From Paracoccaceae bacterium (lineage in GTDB: Bacteria > Pseudomonadota > Alphaproteobacteria > Rhodobacterales > Rhodobacteraceae), in contig JAIOYF010000003.1 in NCBI GenBank assembly GCA_021741245.1, forward strand, positions 62,001 through 126,000: a stretch of DNA of 64,000 bases, written 5' to 3'. The stretch's first letter is position 1, and every line of letters begins with the position of its first letter. The notes beneath the pieces are model-generated. The model worked only from the letters and a program-made list of their open reading frames with translations, was not told where the DNA came from and ran no database searches. Below, one piece after another: positions 1 to 8,160 of this stretch. A program made the translations under genes and the position numbers.

Positions 1-2
1 CA

Positions 3-30
3 GGCGCGGGCCAAAAAGGTCCGCGCCTTT
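3..30 (+). terminator. Intrinsic terminator of the gene before the window
   Basis: Inverted repeat GGCGCGGGCC / GGTCCGCGCC (10 bp with one G-U pair) around an AAAAA loop, followed by a short T-rich run. It ends the transcript of a gene outside the window. In related genomes a cytochrome oxidase subunit gene often precedes surf1, but that gene is not visible here. Confidence 0.7.
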
Positions 31-45
31 CCTTTGGAGGTCTGA

Positions 46-729
46 ATGACCAAGCGAATGATCCTGCCCTTGATTTTCGGTCTTGTCGGTGCGGCTATCT
101 TGATTGGCTTGGGTGTCTGGCAGTTGCAGCGTTTGGCGTGGAAAGAGGGTATCTTGGCCGAGATTGACGCCCGAATTCAGGCCGATCCTGTCGCCTTGCC
201 GGAAGCACCGTCAAAAGAGGCTGACCAATACCTGCCGGTGATGTTGGATGGGGTCTTTACGGGTGAGGGGCTGGATGTCTTGGTCAGCCGCAAGCAGCTT
301 GGCGCGGGCTACCGGGTGATTGCGGTGATGGAAACGCAGGGGCGCAGGGTTCTTGTGGATCGCGGCTTCATGCTGGAGGAGTATCGCGCAGAACCCCGCC
401 CCGACGCGGCGGCAGGCGTGATCACCGTGCGCGGCAACCTTCTTTGGCCGGATGAGGTCGATGGCTATACCCCCGCACCCGATGAAAAGACCGGGATCTG
501 GTTCGCCCGTGAACTGCCCGCCATGGCAAAGGCGCTTGGCACAGAGCCGGTTTTGGTGGTGCAATGGGCGGCGACGCTGGAGGATCCCTCGGTCGATCCG
601 ATGCCTGTGGATACGATCAACATCCCGAATGACCATTTTGGCTATGCAATTCAGTGGTTCGGGCTTGCTGCTGTCTGGTTGGGGATGACAGCGTATCTTC
701 TGTGGCGTATCAGGCGAAAGACGGTTTAA
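46..729 (+). CDS. SURF1 family cytochrome c oxidase assembly protein
   Basis: 227-residue inner-membrane protein of the SURF1/Shy1 family, which helps insert heme into subunit I of aa3-type cytochrome c oxidase. The family layout is clear: one N-terminal membrane helix (about residues 7-27) running into GVWQLQRLAWK, a periplasmic domain, and a second helix at the C-terminus. The family signature NDHFGYAIQWFGLA starts near residue 195. The ATG follows GGAGG at 36-40 with good spacing. It lies 13 bases before threonine synthase, on the same strand. The terminator directly upstream means it probably has some expression of its own or depends on readthrough. Confidence 0.93.
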   Translation: MTKRMILPLIFGLVGAAILIGLGVWQLQRLAWKEGILAEIDARIQADPVALPEAPSKEADQYLPVMLDGVFTGEGLDVLVSRKQLGAGYRVIAVMETQGRRVLVDRGFMLEEYRAEPRPDAAAGVITVRGNLLWPDEVDGYTPAPDEKTGIWFARELPAMAKALGTEPVLVVQWAATLEDPSVDPMPVDTINIPNDHFGYAIQWFGLAAVWLGMTAYLLWRIRRKTV

Positions 730-742
730 AGGCGAGACTGTG

Positions 743-2128
743 ATGAACTATATCTCTACCCGTGGCACGGCCCCTGTTCTGAGCTTTGGTGAGGCCATGA
801 TGACGGGCCTTGCGCGTGATGGCGGGCTTTACGTTCCACAAAGCGTGCCGCAATTGTCTTTTGATCAGATAGCTGCCTTTGCGGGGCTGTCTTATGAAGA
901 GATTGCTTTTCGGGTGATGCGGCCCTTTTTGGGTGAAACTTTCACGGATGATGAGTTTCGCGGTCTGATCGACAAGGCCTATGCCGGCTTTGGTCACGCT
1001 GCGCGGGCACCGCTGGTGCAGCTCGCCCCCAATCATTTCTTGCTGGAACTGTTCCACGGCCCGACACTGGCGTTCAAAGATTTCGCCATGCAACTCATCG
1101 GGCAGATGATGCAGGCGGCTTTGGCCAAGACGGGCGAGCGGATCACCATCGTCGGCGCCACCAGCGGCGATACCGGCTCCGCCGCTATGGAGGCGTTTCG
1201 CGGCCTGTCGAACGTCGATCTGTTCATCATGTATCCGCATGGCCGCGTCTCGGACGTGCAGCGCCGCCAGATGACCACGCCTGTCGAGGCGAATGTGCAT
1301 GCCTTGGCTGTGGACGGTGATTTCGACGATTGCCAAGCGCGTGTGAAGGATATGTTCAATGACTTTGCCTTTCGCGATGGGGTGCGTCTGGCGGGGGTGA
1401 ACAGCATCAACTGGGCACGGGTTCTGGCGCAGGTGGTCTATTACTTTTCCTCCGCCGTGTCCTTGGGGGCGCCGCATCGGGCGGTTTCCTTCACGGTGCC
1501 AACGGGTAATTTCGGCGATATCTTCGCGGGCTATATCGCGCGCAAGATGGGTTTGCCGATTGAAAAGCTGGTCATTGCAACCAATCACAACGACATCTTG
1601 CACCGCGTGCTGAGCAGTGGGGACTACAAGACCGATGGGGTGAAACCCTCGATCAGCCCGTCGATGGATATTCAGGTCTCTTCCAACTTTGAGCGCGCGC
1701 TGTTCGATGCCTACGGCCGCGATGGCGGGGCGATTGCGCAATTGATGGACGAATTGCGGTCGGGCGGCTTTTCGGTCAGCCAAGGCGCGTTGCAATCCTT
1801 GCGCGAAACCTTTGCCTCGGGCCGCTGTTCCGAAGAGGAAACCATCGCCACGATCCGCGCCGAGTTTGCCCGCACGGGTGAGGTTCTGTGCCCGCATTCG
1901 GCAGTTGGCGTAAAGGTCGGAAATGATCATCTGGGGTCAACACCGATGATCACACTTGCCACGGCACATCCCGCAAAATTCCCCGATGCGGTGGAATCCG
2001 CGATGGGAACGCGCCCTGCCTTGCCGCCGCGCATGGCCGATTTGTTTGACCGCCCCGAACGCATGACACGCATTGCCAACGACCTTCCGGCCATTCAGGC
2101 CCTGATCCGCGAAAGGATCGCCCAGTGA
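743..2128 (+). CDS. thrC: Threonine synthase
   Basis: 461-residue PLP enzyme that converts O-phospho-L-homoserine to L-threonine in the cytoplasm. The N-terminus YISTRGTAPVLSF is typical of bacterial ThrC. The PLP lysine is in GPTLAFKDFAMQ (about residue 112), and GATSGDTGSAA is the phosphate-binding loop. Length fits the long, yeast-like ThrC class. A GTG three bases earlier (740) is possible, but ATG 743 sits better behind AAGGCGAG. The stop overlaps the GTG start of the M16 peptidase gene (GTGA), indicating translational coupling. Confidence 0.96.
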   Translation: MNYISTRGTAPVLSFGEAMMTGLARDGGLYVPQSVPQLSFDQIAAFAGLSYEEIAFRVMRPFLGETFTDDEFRGLIDKAYAGFGHAARAPLVQLAPNHFLLELFHGPTLAFKDFAMQLIGQMMQAALAKTGERITIVGATSGDTGSAAMEAFRGLSNVDLFIMYPHGRVSDVQRRQMTTPVEANVHALAVDGDFDDCQARVKDMFNDFAFRDGVRLAGVNSINWARVLAQVVYYFSSAVSLGAPHRAVSFTVPTGNFGDIFAGYIARKMGLPIEKLVIATNHNDILHRVLSSGDYKTDGVKPSISPSMDIQVSSNFERALFDAYGRDGGAIAQLMDELRSGGFSVSQGALQSLRETFASGRCSEEETIATIRAEFARTGEVLCPHSAVGVKVGNDHLGSTPMITLATAHPAKFPDAVESAMGTRPALPPRMADLFDRPERMTRIANDLPAIQALIRERIAQ

Positions 2129-3384
2129 GCCTTCAGATTTCGACGCTTGCCAACGGCTTGCGTGTAGTGACCGAACATATGCCCGGGCTGAAATCCGCCT
2201 CGATCGGGCTGTGGGTGCAGGCTGGGGGACGGCATGAAACCTCGGTGCAAAATGGCATCGCACATTTCTTGGAACATATGGCGTTCAAGGGCACCGCGCG
2301 GCGGACCAGCCTGCAGATCGCCGAGGCCATCGAAGATGTGGGCGGCTATATCAACGCCTATACCTCCAAGGAAATGACCGCATATTACGCCCGCTGTCTT
2401 GTGGCGGATGTGCCTTTGGCCCTTGATGTGATTTCGGACATCGTTCTGAACCCGCTGTTCGATCAGAAAGAGATCGAGACGGAACGCCATGTGATTTTGC
2501 AAGAGATCGGTCAGGCCTTGGATACGCCCGATGATATCGTCTTTGACTGGTTGCAAGAGGTGGCCTATCCCGATCAGCCCTTTGGCCGCACCATCCTTGG
2601 ACCCACGGAACGCGTCAGTGCCTTTGGCCAAGATGATCTGCGCCAGTTTGTCGGCCAACACTACGGCCCTGACCAGATGATCCTGTCGGCCGCAGGTGGG
2701 GTCGATCACGAGACGATTCTGGCACAGGCGACCGAGATTTTTGGCCATCTTTCCGCGCTTGGCAGCAGTGTCATTCAACCGGCCGAATTTATCGGTGGCG
2801 AGCGCCGTGAAGTCAAAAAGCTGGAGCAGGTCCATTTCGCCATGTCGTTCGAGGCGCCCGGCTACCGGCACCCGGATGTCTATACGGCGCAGGTCTATTC
2901 GATGGCGATGGGGGGCGGCATGTCGAGCCGCCTGTTCCAGAAAATCCGCGAAGAACGCGGCCTGTGCTATTCGATTTTTGCCCAAAGCGGCGCCTATGAG
3001 GATACCGGCTCCATCACCCTTTATGCGGGCACCTCCAAGACCGAGATCGCCGAACTCACGCATCTGACTGTAGATGAGATGAAGCGCGCCGCCGACGATA
3101 TGACCGAGGCCGAAGTTGCCCGCGCGCGGGCCCAGTTGAAGGCCGGGTTGCTGATGGGGCTGGAAAGCCCGTCAAGTCGCGCCGAACGCAACGCAAGGCT
3201 TTTGGCCGTTTGGGGCAGGGTGCCCGACGTTGATGAGGCGGTCGAAAAGATCGACTCGGTCACAACCCAGAATGTGCGGCGCTTCGCGGGCGAACTTGGT
3301 GGGGCGAAAACTGCGCTCGCCCTTTATGGCCCGGTCGCCAAGGCGCCCACATTGGAGGCGATCCGCGACAGGCTCGTCGCCTGA
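2125..3384 (+). CDS. M16 family zinc peptidase (processing-peptidase-like)
   Basis: 419-residue homologue of mitochondrial processing peptidase beta subunit. The inverted zinc motif HxxEH is present as HFLEH (H47, E50, H51), with a downstream acidic helix containing EIETERHVILQEI that supplies the third ligand. The second half has the family's glycine-rich stretch MAMGGGMSSRLFQKIREE. The GTG start overlaps the thrC stop, and its own TGA overlaps the ATG of the next gene (TGATG). So thrC, this gene and the GNAT gene look like one translationally coupled unit. The substrate is unknown. Neighbourhood with thrC is common in Rhodobacterales. Confidence 0.92.
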   Translation: MSLQISTLANGLRVVTEHMPGLKSASIGLWVQAGGRHETSVQNGIAHFLEHMAFKGTARRTSLQIAEAIEDVGGYINAYTSKEMTAYYARCLVADVPLALDVISDIVLNPLFDQKEIETERHVILQEIGQALDTPDDIVFDWLQEVAYPDQPFGRTILGPTERVSAFGQDDLRQFVGQHYGPDQMILSAAGGVDHETILAQATEIFGHLSALGSSVIQPAEFIGGERREVKKLEQVHFAMSFEAPGYRHPDVYTAQVYSMAMGGGMSSRLFQKIREERGLCYSIFAQSGAYEDTGSITLYAGTSKTEIAELTHLTVDEMKRAADDMTEAEVARARAQLKAGLLMGLESPSSRAERNARLLAVWGRVPDVDEAVEKIDSVTTQNVRRFAGELGGAKTALALYGPVAKAPTLEAIRDRLVA

Positions 3385-3968
3385 TGCTGCCCTTCCGGCG
3401 CCGACCGAAACTAGAGGCCGAACGTCTGACGCTGCGCCTTCCGGTGCATGCCGATTGGCGATCTTGGTCTGAATTGCGCAATGAAAGTGCCGCCTTTCTG
3501 ACGCCATGGGAACCGGTTTGGGCCGCCGATCATCTGACGCGCCGGTCGTTTACCAACCGGGTCTATTGGGCGCAGCGGGCCGAGGCTCAGGGCACCGCCC
3601 TGCCATTCTTGTTGATCCGGCGGCAAGATCAGGCCCTGCTGGGGGCAATCACTCTCGACAACATCCGCCGTGGGCCCGCGCAATGCGGCACCATCGGTTA
3701 CTGGATTGGTGAGCAATTCAGTCGGCGCGGCTATATGCGCGAGGCGATCCAATCCGTCGTGCACTATGCTTTTACCAGTCTTGATCTGAGCCGGATCGAG
3801 GCCGCCTGCCTGCCCGAAAACACGGCCTCGCGCGGGGTGCTGGAAAAGACCGGGTTCAAGTATGAAGGCGTGGCGCAAAGCTATCTGCAGATCAACGGGC
3901 GCTGGCGCAATCACGTGCTGTACTCGGCCCTGCGGGCAGATCGGCGCGGGAAGACGGATGTGGGGTGA
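3384..3968 (+). CDS. GNAT N-acetyltransferase, RimJ/RimL-like
   Basis: 194-residue GCN5-type acetyltransferase. The N-terminal pattern ERLTLRLPVHADWRSWSELR and the acetyl-CoA binding segment GYWIGEQFSRRGYMREAI match the RimJ/RimL ribosomal-protein acetyltransferase group. CLPENTASRGVLEKTGF is the family's C-terminal motif. The start overlaps the M16 stop by one base. The acceptor (a ribosomal protein N-terminus or another substrate) cannot be told from sequence, so no rim symbol is given. Confidence 0.9.
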   Translation: MLPFRRRPKLEAERLTLRLPVHADWRSWSELRNESAAFLTPWEPVWAADHLTRRSFTNRVYWAQRAEAQGTALPFLLIRRQDQALLGAITLDNIRRGPAQCGTIGYWIGEQFSRRGYMREAIQSVVHYAFTSLDLSRIEAACLPENTASRGVLEKTGFKYEGVAQSYLQINGRWRNHVLYSALRADRRGKTDVG

Positions 3969-4116
3969 CCGGTCGGTTGCCTGAACGCGCCCCGCGGTGC
4001 CCAAAGGATACACAGTTGCCGCCTGATTTGGGCCGCTGACGCATCCGTGATCGGGCCCGGTCCGTGACCTTTGCAAATCTGTGCTACCTTTTGGGCAGGA
4101 TCCTTGGAGGTGCCAG

Positions 4117-4932
4117 ATGCGACTGACCCTGCTTTCCGTTCTTTTGTTTGCCTTCCCGGCTTCGGCGCAAGAGCGTATCCCGTCTCATTGTTTTGCCGTG
4201 GCCCAAGGGCCGGGGCATGGGGGCGAGACGATCATGCGTGCGGGGTTTGGCGACGCCTTGGCCGACGATCACGTGCGCATCCGCTATATCGACCACGCCA
4301 GCTTTGCGCTTGAAACGCCCAAGGGCATCCGGGCGGTCACCGATTACACCGGCTATACCGGCTTGCGCGATTGGGTGCCCGATGTGGTCACGATGAACAA
4401 CGCCCATGGCACGCATTGGACCGCAAGGCCCGACCCGCGCATCCCGCATATTCTGGAGGGTTGGGCAGATGCCTCTGGACCTCGCTTGCATGAGGTTGAT
4501 CTGGGCGAGATGCTGGTGCGCAATGTGCCCACGGATGTGCGCTCACGCTATGGCGAGGGGGCACGGGTGAATGGAAATTCGATCTTTGTGTTTGAGGTGG
4601 CAGGGCTGTGCATCGGCCACCTTGGGCATTTGCATCATATGCCTGATGATGCGCAATTTGCCTCTATCGGGCGGCTGGATGTGGTGATGGTTCCGGTGGA
4701 TGGTGGCTATACGATGGCCGTTTCCGAGATGGCCGAGGTGGTCAAGCGTCTGCGCTCTTCCGTCGTGATCCCGATGCATTGGTTTTCCGGCGCATCGTTG
4801 CAGGTTTTTCTAAAAGATATGGAAGGCGAGTTTCAGGTGGTGGAAACCGGGTTGAGCGAGTTGGAGCTTTCGCTGCGGGATTTGCCGGGGCGACCAACAA
4901 TTCTGGTGCTGGAACCCGCATTGATCGACTGA
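4117..4932 (+). CDS. Secreted metallo-beta-lactamase-fold hydrolase-like protein
   Basis: 271-residue protein with an N-terminal signal peptide (MRLTLLSVLLFAFPASAQE), so probably periplasmic. NNAHGTHW, GHLGHLHH and a late IPMHWFSG resemble histidine-bearing loops of UlaG/RomA-type metallo-beta-lactamase-fold proteins, though the canonical HxHxDH is altered. The start is ATG 4117 behind GGAGG at 4106-4110; an earlier in-frame GTG at 4081 would bury the signal peptide. Substrate unknown. It stands alone after a 148-base gap in which I see no clear promoter. Confidence 0.75.
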   Translation: MRLTLLSVLLFAFPASAQERIPSHCFAVAQGPGHGGETIMRAGFGDALADDHVRIRYIDHASFALETPKGIRAVTDYTGYTGLRDWVPDVVTMNNAHGTHWTARPDPRIPHILEGWADASGPRLHEVDLGEMLVRNVPTDVRSRYGEGARVNGNSIFVFEVAGLCIGHLGHLHHMPDDAQFASIGRLDVVMVPVDGGYTMAVSEMAEVVKRLRSSVVIPMHWFSGASLQVFLKDMEGEFQVVETGLSELELSLRDLPGRPTILVLEPALID

Positions 4933-4979
4933 CAAGGCGCGCGCCACGGGCTATGACAGGGCCACAAAGGAGAAGGCCC

Positions 4980-6389
4980 ATGCTGACGCCCTGCACATCT
5001 GATTTCCTTGAAGAATTGTCCCGCCAAATGCCGGGCCTCTTGCGCGATACGGCGCCGCGCGATGTCGAAGAGCCGCGCGGCCGTTGGCGCGGCAAGGGGC
5101 AGGCGGTGGCCATGCCGCGCGACACGCAACAGGTGGCCGCCATCGTGCGGGCGGCGGCGGCTCAGCGCGTCGGGATTGTGCCTTTGGGCGGGGGCACGGG
5201 GCTTGTTGGCGGGCAATTGCTGCCCGAGGGGCCAGATCCGCTGATCCTGTCCTTGGAACGTATGACGGCCTGTCGCGGCGTCTATCCGGATGAGAACGTT
5301 CTGGTGGTTGAGGCCGGGATGGTTCTGGCCGATGTGCAGGCCGAGGCGGAAAAAGTGGCGCGGCTGTTTCCCCTTTCCCTTGCCTCCGAAGGATCAGCGC
5401 GGATCGGGGGCAATCTGGCCGCGAACGCGGGCGGTCTGAATGTGCTGCGCTATGGCAATACGCGCGATCTATGTTTGGGGCTTGAGGCAGTTTTGCCCGA
5501 CGGGTCGATCCTTCACGGGCTAAAGCGGTTGCGCAAGGACAACACGGGCTATGATCTGCGGCATCTGCTGATTGGATCAGAGGGCACCCTTGGCATCATC
5601 ACCGCCGCCAGTCTGCGCATGGTTCCCAAACCCGCCGTGCAGATTGCGGCGCTACTGGCCGTGCCATCGCCTGCCGCAGCGTTGCGCTTGTTGTCACTGG
5701 CCGAGGATCGGCTTTCGGGGATGATCTCTGCTTTTGAGCTGATCAACCGAATGGGCTATGACTTCTTGGCCGAGACGATGCCCGAGGTAACGGTGCCATT
5801 GGCGCCTTTGCCGGAATGGTCCGTGCTGATCGAACTGGGACTGCCGCGCGAGATTGAGGCCGAGGAAGCCATGGCCATGCTTTACGCCGAGGCCGAGGAT
5901 GCAGGGCTGGTGTCGGATGGCGTCATCTCTACCTCAGAGGCGCAGCGCGCCGCCTTGTGGCGCATTCGCGAAAGCATTCCCGAAGGCAATCGCCGCATTG
6001 GCGCGGTGTCCAGCCATGATATCAGCCTGCCGCTGTCTGCAGTGCCCGCCTTTATCCCGCGTGCGGGGGCCGCCTTGGCCAAACTGGGCGACTGGCGGAT
6101 CAATTGCTTTGGCCATCTGGGCGATGGAAACCTGCATTTCAATGTCTTTCCGATGCCGGGGCGCAGCCGAAAAGATCATGAGAATCAGCGCGATGCGGTA
6201 AAGGCTTGCGTTCATGACATTGTGGATGACATGGGCGGATCGGTCAGTGCCGAGCATGGGATCGGGCGGCTGAAGGTGGCGGATCTGGAAAAATATGGCG
6301 ATCCCGCCAAGCTGATGGCGATGCGGGCCATCAAGGGGGCCTTGGACCCCTTGGGCATCATGAACCCCGGTGCGGTGCTGCGAGGGTAG
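4980..6389 (+). CDS. FAD-binding oxidase, GlcD/D-2-hydroxyacid dehydrogenase type
   Basis: 469-residue flavoprotein of the vanillyl-alcohol-oxidase/PCMH superfamily. The N-terminal FAD-binding half contains IVPLGGGTGLVGGQL and GNLAANAGGLNVLRYGNTRD. The C-terminal FAD-oxidase half contains CFGHLGDGNLHFNVF and the HGIGRLK loop typical of D-lactate and D-2-hydroxyglutarate dehydrogenases. It probably oxidises a D-2-hydroxyacid and passes electrons to an electron carrier; which acid is not determinable. ATG 4980 has a strong Shine-Dalgarno sequence (AAAGGAGAAGG, 4966-4976), so the longer open frame upstream is not used. It converges on the tmRNA gene. Confidence 0.9.
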   Translation: MLTPCTSDFLEELSRQMPGLLRDTAPRDVEEPRGRWRGKGQAVAMPRDTQQVAAIVRAAAAQRVGIVPLGGGTGLVGGQLLPEGPDPLILSLERMTACRGVYPDENVLVVEAGMVLADVQAEAEKVARLFPLSLASEGSARIGGNLAANAGGLNVLRYGNTRDLCLGLEAVLPDGSILHGLKRLRKDNTGYDLRHLLIGSEGTLGIITAASLRMVPKPAVQIAALLAVPSPAAALRLLSLAEDRLSGMISAFELINRMGYDFLAETMPEVTVPLAPLPEWSVLIELGLPREIEAEEAMAMLYAEAEDAGLVSDGVISTSEAQRAALWRIRESIPEGNRRIGAVSSHDISLPLSAVPAFIPRAGAALAKLGDWRINCFGHLGDGNLHFNVFPMPGRSRKDHENQRDAVKACVHDIVDDMGGSVSAEHGIGRLKVADLEKYGDPAKLMAMRAIKGALDPLGIMNPGAVLRG

Positions 6390-6429
6390 GGCGCGTTGCG
6401 TCCTTGCGCCGCGCCAATCCTAATCAATC

Positions 6430-6753
6430 TTGGGAAAGGTGCAGGTTTCTGTTGCCAGGTACCTGCGAACCCCGCCTTACGCGGCTAAGCGCAAGGGCTT
6501 AAGTTTCGATGTTCGAACTGCTTACGCAGCAAGAGCCATCGGAGCACGGTTGTCGTTTGCAACTGTACTTTTGGACCGATAACGGTGGTACCTCACCGAG
6601 TAAAAGCTGGCCTCTTTGAACGTTCGTCGATCCTATTTCGGCCCCGAACCCCCGAAACGAACGGGTGAAATGGTGGAGCCGCCGGGTACCGCCCCCGGGT
6701 CCGAGCCGTCTATTACAGGTGCGTTTATCACCATAGTCTGGGTTGCCCCGAGC
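6430..6753 (-). ncRNA. ssrA: Transfer-messenger RNA, circularly permuted two-piece form
   Basis: tmRNA rescues stalled ribosomes and tags the nascent protein for proteolysis. Read on the minus strand, the acceptor piece comes first and ends in the T-arm CCGGG-GGCGGTA-CCCGG followed by CGGCTCCACCA (3' end at 6671). A 25-base intervening segment (6646-6670) follows. Then the coding piece starts at 6645 with GGGGCCGAAATAGGATCGAC, the conserved tmRNA 5' sequence. Its GGGGCCG pairs with CGGCTCC of the acceptor piece (7 bp, one G-U), rebuilding the alanyl acceptor stem. The tag frame is at 6522-6560. The outer ends (about 6753 and 6430) are estimates. Confidence 0.95.
6522..6560 (-). other. tmRNA tag reading frame
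   Basis: Thirteen codons inside the coding piece read ANDNRAPMALAA then TAA. With the alanine charged on the tmRNA, the tag is (A)ANDNRAPMALAA. The AANDN start and hydrophobic LAA end match the alphaproteobacterial tag pattern recognised by ClpXP-type proteases. Confidence 0.93.
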
Positions 6754-6759
6754 AAGGCC

Positions 6760-6788
6760 AATATAGGGTGTCAGATCGCGCGCCACAA
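6760..6788 (-). promoter_or_regulatory. Probable sigma-70 promoter of ssrA
   Basis: On the minus strand, TTGTGG (-35; 6788-6783) and TATATT (-10; 6765-6760) are separated by 17 bases. This predicts a start near 6753, just before the acceptor piece. It lies immediately beyond the terminator of the binding-protein gene, as expected for an independently transcribed RNA gene. Confidence 0.65.
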
Positions 6789-6793
6789 GCGGC

Positions 6794-6832
6794 GAAAAAC
6801 AAAACGCCCGGATGGGCGATGCCATCCGGGCG
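6794..6832 (-). terminator. Intrinsic terminator of the PotD-like binding-protein gene
   Basis: On the minus strand, an 11-bp stem CGCCCGGATGG / CCATCCGGGCG with a 6-base loop is followed by GTTTTGTTTTT. It separates the binding-protein transcript from the tmRNA promoter. Confidence 0.9.
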
Positions 6833-6855
6833 TGCTGTTGGCTAAAAGTTTTGGA

Positions 6856-7908
6856 TCAGAAGCCCGACTTGATCAGTTCAAATTCGTTGATCATCTTTTC
6901 GCGGAAATCTGCCGAAACCGGGGTCTGGGCCAGAAGGGTCGTCGACACTGGGTCCACAAAGGCGGCCTTCAACTCGTCTTCGGTGATTTCGGCCATCGCC
7001 GCATTGTTGGAATGGGCGTAACCCAATTCGTCCAGCAACGCCTTGGCCGAGCCATGAGCGAGCAAGGAGTTCATGAAATCATAGGCTTTGTCTTCAGAAC
7101 CGGGAGCGTCCTTGAAGTTCACAAAACCGCAAAACCATGTTGCAGCCCCTTCGGCGGGCGAGCGTTGAAAGCCGATCGGAAAGCCCTCGGCCTGCAACAG
7201 CGCCACGCCATCATTCCACGACCATGCCACCAGAACCTCGCCCGTGGCCATCAACTGCGACATCTCGGCCGGGTCTGACCAGTAAGCGCGGACATTTTGA
7301 TGGGCTTCACGCAGCCAAGCCGCGGCGGCGTCGAATTGCGCGTCTGTGACGTTGGACCAATTGGTGGTTCCAGTTGCCAGAAACGCAAGCGACCAGACGT
7401 CATCCGACGAATCCGGCAGGGAAATCCGGTCTTTATACTTTGGATCGGTAAAGACGCCCAACGTGGCCACATCTGCCTCTGGCACCTGATCCTTGTTATA
7501 GGCGGTGGCGGTATAGGCATAGTCGGTGGGGATGAACCAAACGCCCTGATCATCCTTGATCACGGCCGAATCAAGAAGATGCGGCGCGATATTGGCAAAT
7601 TCTGATAGCTTTGAGGTGTCCCAAGGTTCAATCAACCCTGCCTCACGGTAACGCGGCAAGGAGGCCACGCAGGGGTGGGCCACATCCGCTTTGAACCCTG
7701 ATGACACCTTCTGAAAAGCTTCGTCATCGTCGCCAAAGAAGGAATAGGTCGGGTGCTGACCATTTTTGGCAACATAGTCGGTCAAAACGCCGTCGATTTC
7801 CCAACCTGCCCAGTCAAAGACCAACAGATCTGGGTCGGCGGCATGTGCGGCTGAAGCGATAGCAAGTGCGGATACAGCGCCTGCGATGTATGCGGTGGTT
7901 CTGGACAT
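6856..7908 (-). CDS. Periplasmic substrate-binding protein, PotD/PotF-like
   Basis: 350-residue precursor with a signal peptide ending in ASAAHA. The mature start DPDLLVFDWAGWE and the later IPTDYAYTATAYNKDQV, TGEVLVAWSWNDGV and SNNAAM resemble the spermidine/putrescine-type ABC binding proteins (family 1). No permease or ATPase gene is adjacent, so it is an orphan binding protein that must work with components encoded elsewhere. The ATG has AAGGGGAA upstream. The ligand is probably a cationic or polar small molecule, but this is inference. Confidence 0.85.
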   Translation of the reverse strand: MSRTTAYIAGAVSALAIASAAHAADPDLLVFDWAGWEIDGVLTDYVAKNGQHPTYSFFGDDDEAFQKVSSGFKADVAHPCVASLPRYREAGLIEPWDTSKLSEFANIAPHLLDSAVIKDDQGVWFIPTDYAYTATAYNKDQVPEADVATLGVFTDPKYKDRISLPDSSDDVWSLAFLATGTTNWSNVTDAQFDAAAAWLREAHQNVRAYWSDPAEMSQLMATGEVLVAWSWNDGVALLQAEGFPIGFQRSPAEGAATWFCGFVNFKDAPGSEDKAYDFMNSLLAHGSAKALLDELGYAHSNNAAMAEITEDELKAAFVDPVSTTLLAQTPVSADFREKMINEFELIKSGF

Positions 7909-8078
7909 ATATTCCCCTTTTCGATTCTTAATCCTTGGCCTTGGCTTCCCCAGTCGTCCCAGCCCAAGCGTGGAAGGTAGTTAAGGATTGCTTGCCTCAC
8001 AAGCGTTGACCCGACGTTTTTTTCCCGTGTTTGATTTTGATGAGTTTGGGGGGAAATACGTTCTAGTCTTGACCTTTT

Positions 8079-8107
8079 TTGCCCAAAATTGCCTGTTGTC
8101 TGGGCAA
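8079..8107. promoter_or_regulatory. Inverted repeat upstream of acuI, possible operator
   Basis: TTGCCCA (8079-8085) and TGGGCAA (8101-8107) form a perfect 7-bp inverted repeat with a 15-base spacer. It lies 53 bases before the acuI start, in the 252-base divergent gap between the binding-protein gene and acuI. It could be a regulator site or a leader hairpin. Confidence 0.35.
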
Positions 8108-8160
8108 TCGGCAGAAGGTGTTTGTCCGATGCACATGACAAAATACGTGGGAGATGACGA

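Noticed and set aside
4779-4979. Upstream extension of the FAD-linked oxidase
   Set aside because: It overlaps the end of the metallo-hydrolase-like gene. The strong AAAGGAGAAGG sequence and family N-terminus support 4980.
6390-6420. GGCGCG...CGCGCC inverted repeat after the FAD oxidase gene as a terminator
   Set aside because: The arms are short and imperfect and there is no T run on either strand, so it was not listed as a feature.
6499-6825. 108-codon minus-strand protein over the tmRNA
   Set aside because: It coincides with the tmRNA acceptor and coding pieces; the RNA structure explains the sequence.
6616-7278. 220-codon plus-strand protein
   Set aside because: It crosses the tmRNA gene, a terminator and the antisense of the PotD-like gene, so it is a chance frame.
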